A DNA stretch of 64,000 bases from Fictibacillus nanhaiensis (GTDB taxonomy: Bacteria; Bacillota; Bacilli; Bacillales; Fictibacillaceae): NCBI RefSeq assembly GCF_023715445.1, contig NZ_JAMBOD010000001.1, positions 496,001-560,000 of the forward strand, in the 5' to 3' direction. Below, piece by piece: positions 62,090-64,000 of this stretch. Numbering within the stretch: the first letter of the stretch is position 1; every line of letters starts with the position of its first letter. A program made the position numbers and the translations under genes. Below the pieces are notes generated by a model, which saw only the letters and a list, made by a program, of their open reading frames with translations, was not told where the DNA came from and did no database searches.

Positions 62090-63001
62090 CTAGAGTTTCT
62101 TATCAGTGATGACAGATTTTACAGCCAATGCTATTGAGAGATATTTACTCTCAGAAGAATCGGCTCTTGAAGTTAAAACGATTGGCGCTTTTGCACCGCA
62201 AATTACAGCACCAACTTTTGCGCGGGCAAAGTAAATGAGTGACTTGTATAAAACATTGCCCGTCTCAATTGTCGGAACAAGAAGAATATCTGCTTCTCCT
62301 GCAACGTTTCCTGAAATACCTTTATGAACTGCCGCTTCCTTTGAAATAGCATTATCGAGTGCTAAAGGACCTTCAACCAATCCTCCGGTAATTTGTTTTC
62401 TTAAATTCATAACCGTCAGGCTTGCCGCGTCCAATGTTGCTTGCATGGCAGGGTTTACATTTTCAACTGCAGCCAATACTGCAGCTTTAGGCTGTTCAAC
62501 TCCTGTCTGCAGAACAAAATCTATAGCATTTTGTAAGATCTGAGCCTTTTGATGAAGATCAGGATCGATATTCATTGCTGCATCGGTAACAAAGATCAGC
62601 CTGTCAAAGCCTTTAATTTCAAATGCAGCTACATGGGACAGTACTTTGCCTGTTCTCAGACCAAATTCTTTGTTTAGTACGGCTTTCAATAACACTGAAG
62701 TTGAAACAAGGCCTTTCATAAGGATGTCTGCTTTTCCTTCATGCACAGCTTTTACAGCACCTATTGCAGCTGATGCAGTATCCGTTGAAACAATTTCAAT
62801 TCCGGGTGTTGAGCCGTTTGTATTCTTTTTTAGCCAGTCAGAAATTTTATCGCCATTTCCAAATAATATAAAATGAGCAATGCCCTCTTTATAAGCTTTA
62901 AAAACACTTTCCATCACTTCTTGATCGCCTGCTTCTGCCACTGCGATGACTGGTTTCACTTGCTGGTTTTTGGCTTGGCTAACCAAGTGCTCCAAACGCA
63001 T
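62090..63001 (-). CDS. ptb: Phosphate butyryltransferase
   Basis: A 303-aa acyl-CoA:phosphate acyltransferase, making acyl phosphate for Buk. ILMKGLVSTSVLLKAVLN, FVTDAAMNIDPDL and ICGAKAPIVLTSRADS are conserved landmarks. AAGGGGGG precedes ATG 63001. It is the first operon gene, about 35 bp behind the sigma-54 promoter. Confidence 0.96.
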   Translation of the reverse strand: MRLEHLVSQAKNQQVKPVIAVAEAGDQEVMESVFKAYKEGIAHFILFGNGDKISDWLKKNTNGSTPGIEIVSTDTASAAIGAVKAVHEGKADILMKGLVSTSVLLKAVLNKEFGLRTGKVLSHVAAFEIKGFDRLIFVTDAAMNIDPDLHQKAQILQNAIDFVLQTGVEQPKAAVLAAVENVNPAMQATLDAASLTVMNLRKQITGGLVEGPLALDNAISKEAAVHKGISGNVAGEADILLVPTIETGNVLYKSLIYFARAKVGAVICGAKAPIVLTSRADSSESKYLSIALAVKSVITDKKL

Positions 63002-63034
63002 GTAATCCCCCCTTGTTTAACACTTTTATATTTA

Positions 63035-63050
63035 TGCAAGTTCCGTGCCA
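63035..63050 (-). promoter_or_regulatory. Sigma-54 (SigL) promoter of the bkd operon
   Basis: On the minus strand TGGCACGGAACTTGCA: TGGCACG at -24 and TTGCA at -12 with the fixed GG-to-GC spacing, a near-perfect match to TGGCACRNNNNTTGCW. It places the operon under BkdR. Confidence 0.93.
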
Positions 63051-63100
63051 AACTTAAAAATACGATTTTTATGTTTCACTTCACATTTTTAGCAATTTTT

Positions 63101-63126
63101 TGCATACACAATGCATTTTTTTGCAT
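63101..63126. promoter_or_regulatory. Putative BkdR upstream activating sequence
   Basis: TGCAT-ACACA-ATGCA at 63101-63115 is a perfect inverted repeat, and another TGCAT is at 63122-63126. It lies 50-90 bp upstream of the -24/-12 promoter, right beside the end of bkdR. Activator sites of this promoter class lie at such distances. Confidence 0.6.
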
Positions 63127-63130
63127 GAAA

Positions 63131-64000
63131 TTATTTGCGTGCTTTTTCATCTAAGCCGTATTTTTCTAGCTTATAATAAAAATTACGAAGTGAGATTCCT
63201 AAGGCTTTTGCTGTTTTTGTTTTATTGCCTTTACATTTTTCTATAGCATCTGTCAAAATAGCCTTTTCAAACTTATCCATTTGTTCTGATAAAGTGATTT
63301 CTTCAAAGTCAGCATGTAGTGACTTTTCAGAATCCGATTCGGACCTATTGTTATTTTGAGAGAGCAATGAAATATGATCCCTATTTATCTGTGTATCATT
63401 ATGGCTCATATGAATAATAGCCCGGCCTAATATGTTTTCAAGTTCTCGGACATTTCCTGGCCAATGATAAGATAACAGGAATTCTTCAGTATCTTTGCTG
63501 ATTACTTCAATGTTTCTTCCATAATCCTGATTCAATTTTTGCAAAAGGTGGTTTGCCAGGAGTAATATGTCACTGTTTCTAGCTCTGAGAGGCGGGATAT
63601 AAATCGGCATGCGATTTAACCGGTAATATAAATCCTGCCTAAAAGTTCCATCTGCTATCATTTTTTCAAGATTGACATTAGTAGCAGCAATTACCCTTAC
63701 ATTTATAGGAATGGCTTTTGTTCCGCCAACCCTTCTAATTTCATTTTCCTGAAGAACACGAAGGAGTTTAGCCTGTGTATTCTGAGAGAGCTCTCCGACT
63801 TCGTCCAGGAATATACTTCCGCCGTTCGCTTCTTCAAAAAGTCCTCTTTTACCGCCTCTTAAAGCACCTGAAAAGGCTCCTTCTACATAACCGAAGAGTT
63901 CACTTTCTAACAAAGTTTCTGATAAAGCGGCACAGTTTACTCGGATAAACTTGTTGAATTTCCTATCGCTCGCATTATGAATGGCATGTGCGAATAATTC
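63131..64000 (-). CDS. bkdR: Sigma-54-dependent activator BkdR, N-terminus beyond right edge
   Basis: The C-terminal ~289 codons. AAA+ domain: [11 protein letters not shown] after the Walker A loop, [20 protein letters not shown] containing the GAFTGA loop as [17 protein letters not shown] (Walker B), [11 protein letters not shown] and the [16 protein letters not shown] sensor-type segment. A Fis-like helix-turn-helix ends it ([20 protein letters not shown]). It activates the sigma-54 promoter of ptb. The reading frame is open to the edge at 64000. Confidence 0.95.
   Translation of the reverse strand, partial: ELFAHAIHNASDRKFNKFIRVNCAALSETLLESELFGYVEGAFSGALRGGKRGLFEEANGGSIFLDEVGELSQNTQAKLLRVLQENEIRRVGGTKAIPINVRVIAATNVNLEKMIADGTFRQDLYYRLNRMPIYIPPLRARNSDILLLANHLLQKLNQDYGRNIEVISKDTEEFLLSYHWPGNVRELENILGRAIIHMSHNDTQINRDHISLLSQNNNRSESDSEKSLHADFEEITLSEQMDKFEKAILTDAIEKCKGNKTKTAKALGISLRNFYYKLEKYGLDEKARK

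Overview
The window is a low-GC, densely coding stretch from an endospore-forming member of the Bacillaceae. The evidence is a complete spoVA operon, dacF-spoIIA-sigF, spoIIM, mciZ, a CwlC-like amidase and strong synteny with the Bacillus subtilis yqi/yqj/yqk/ypu region. The genus cannot be fixed from sequence alone; a Fictibacillus-like Bacillaceae is a guess. No rRNA, tRNA, prophage, IS element or CRISPR array was found.

Layout. 1-5 kb: a type III polyketide synthase cut by the left edge, a structured non-coding repeat element, scpA-scpB with an unknown small gene, DUF309, ppiB, and lysA under a lysine riboswitch. 5.7-13.6 kb: the sporulation block (spoVAA-AB-AC-AD-AEb-AEa-AF, sigF-spoIIAB-spoIIAA, dacF) with recognisable sigma-G, sigma-H and sigma-F promoters. 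14-22.3 kb: pdp-punA-drm nucleoside salvage, xerD, yqzK, fur, spoIIM, yqxK, nudF and mciZ. 23.4-29.7 kb: ketone-body and leucine catabolism (two thiolases, AtoE transporter, ScoAB CoA-transferase, HMG-CoA lyase). 30-44 kb: small housekeeping and sporulation genes, two HPr-like proteins, a two-activity wall hydrolase, an SOS locus with two LexA boxes (yqjW/yqzH), proC under a proline T-box, and dinB. 44-50 kb: the propionyl/methylmalonyl-CoA route (carboxyltransferase, B12-domain/epimerase fusion, mutase) and Prli42. 50-64 kb: arginine-type ABC transporter, bacilliredoxin, and the complete ptb-bcd-buk-lpdV-bkdAA-bkdAB-bkdB operon behind a near-consensus sigma-54 promoter, with its activator bkdR cut by the right edge.

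Metabolically the right two thirds hang together. Bkd converts branched-chain keto acids to acyl-CoAs. MvaB, ScoAB and the thiolases finish leucine and acetoacetate. The mutase/epimerase/carboxyltransferase genes connect propionyl-CoA to succinyl-CoA for valine and isoleucine. CRE-like sites precede mvaB and the mutase operon.

The least explained signal is a set of short-phrase tandem arrays in intergenic DNA with an almost fixed 20- or 21-bp period (23238-23341, 54294-54393, 13665-13797, 41674-41735, and a single-copy version at 3395-3455). Each array repeats a different 6-11 nt core between A/T-rich filler. Four of the five loci lie between convergent genes, and all lie 3' of a gene. Two phrases recur together, in the same order and orientation relative to the upstream gene, at three separate loci. 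Other notable signals are a 12-bp perfect hairpin that would hide the spoIIM ribosome binding site, a decayed fragment of purine nucleoside phosphorylase beside the intact gene, and a frameshifted small gene next to yqkB.
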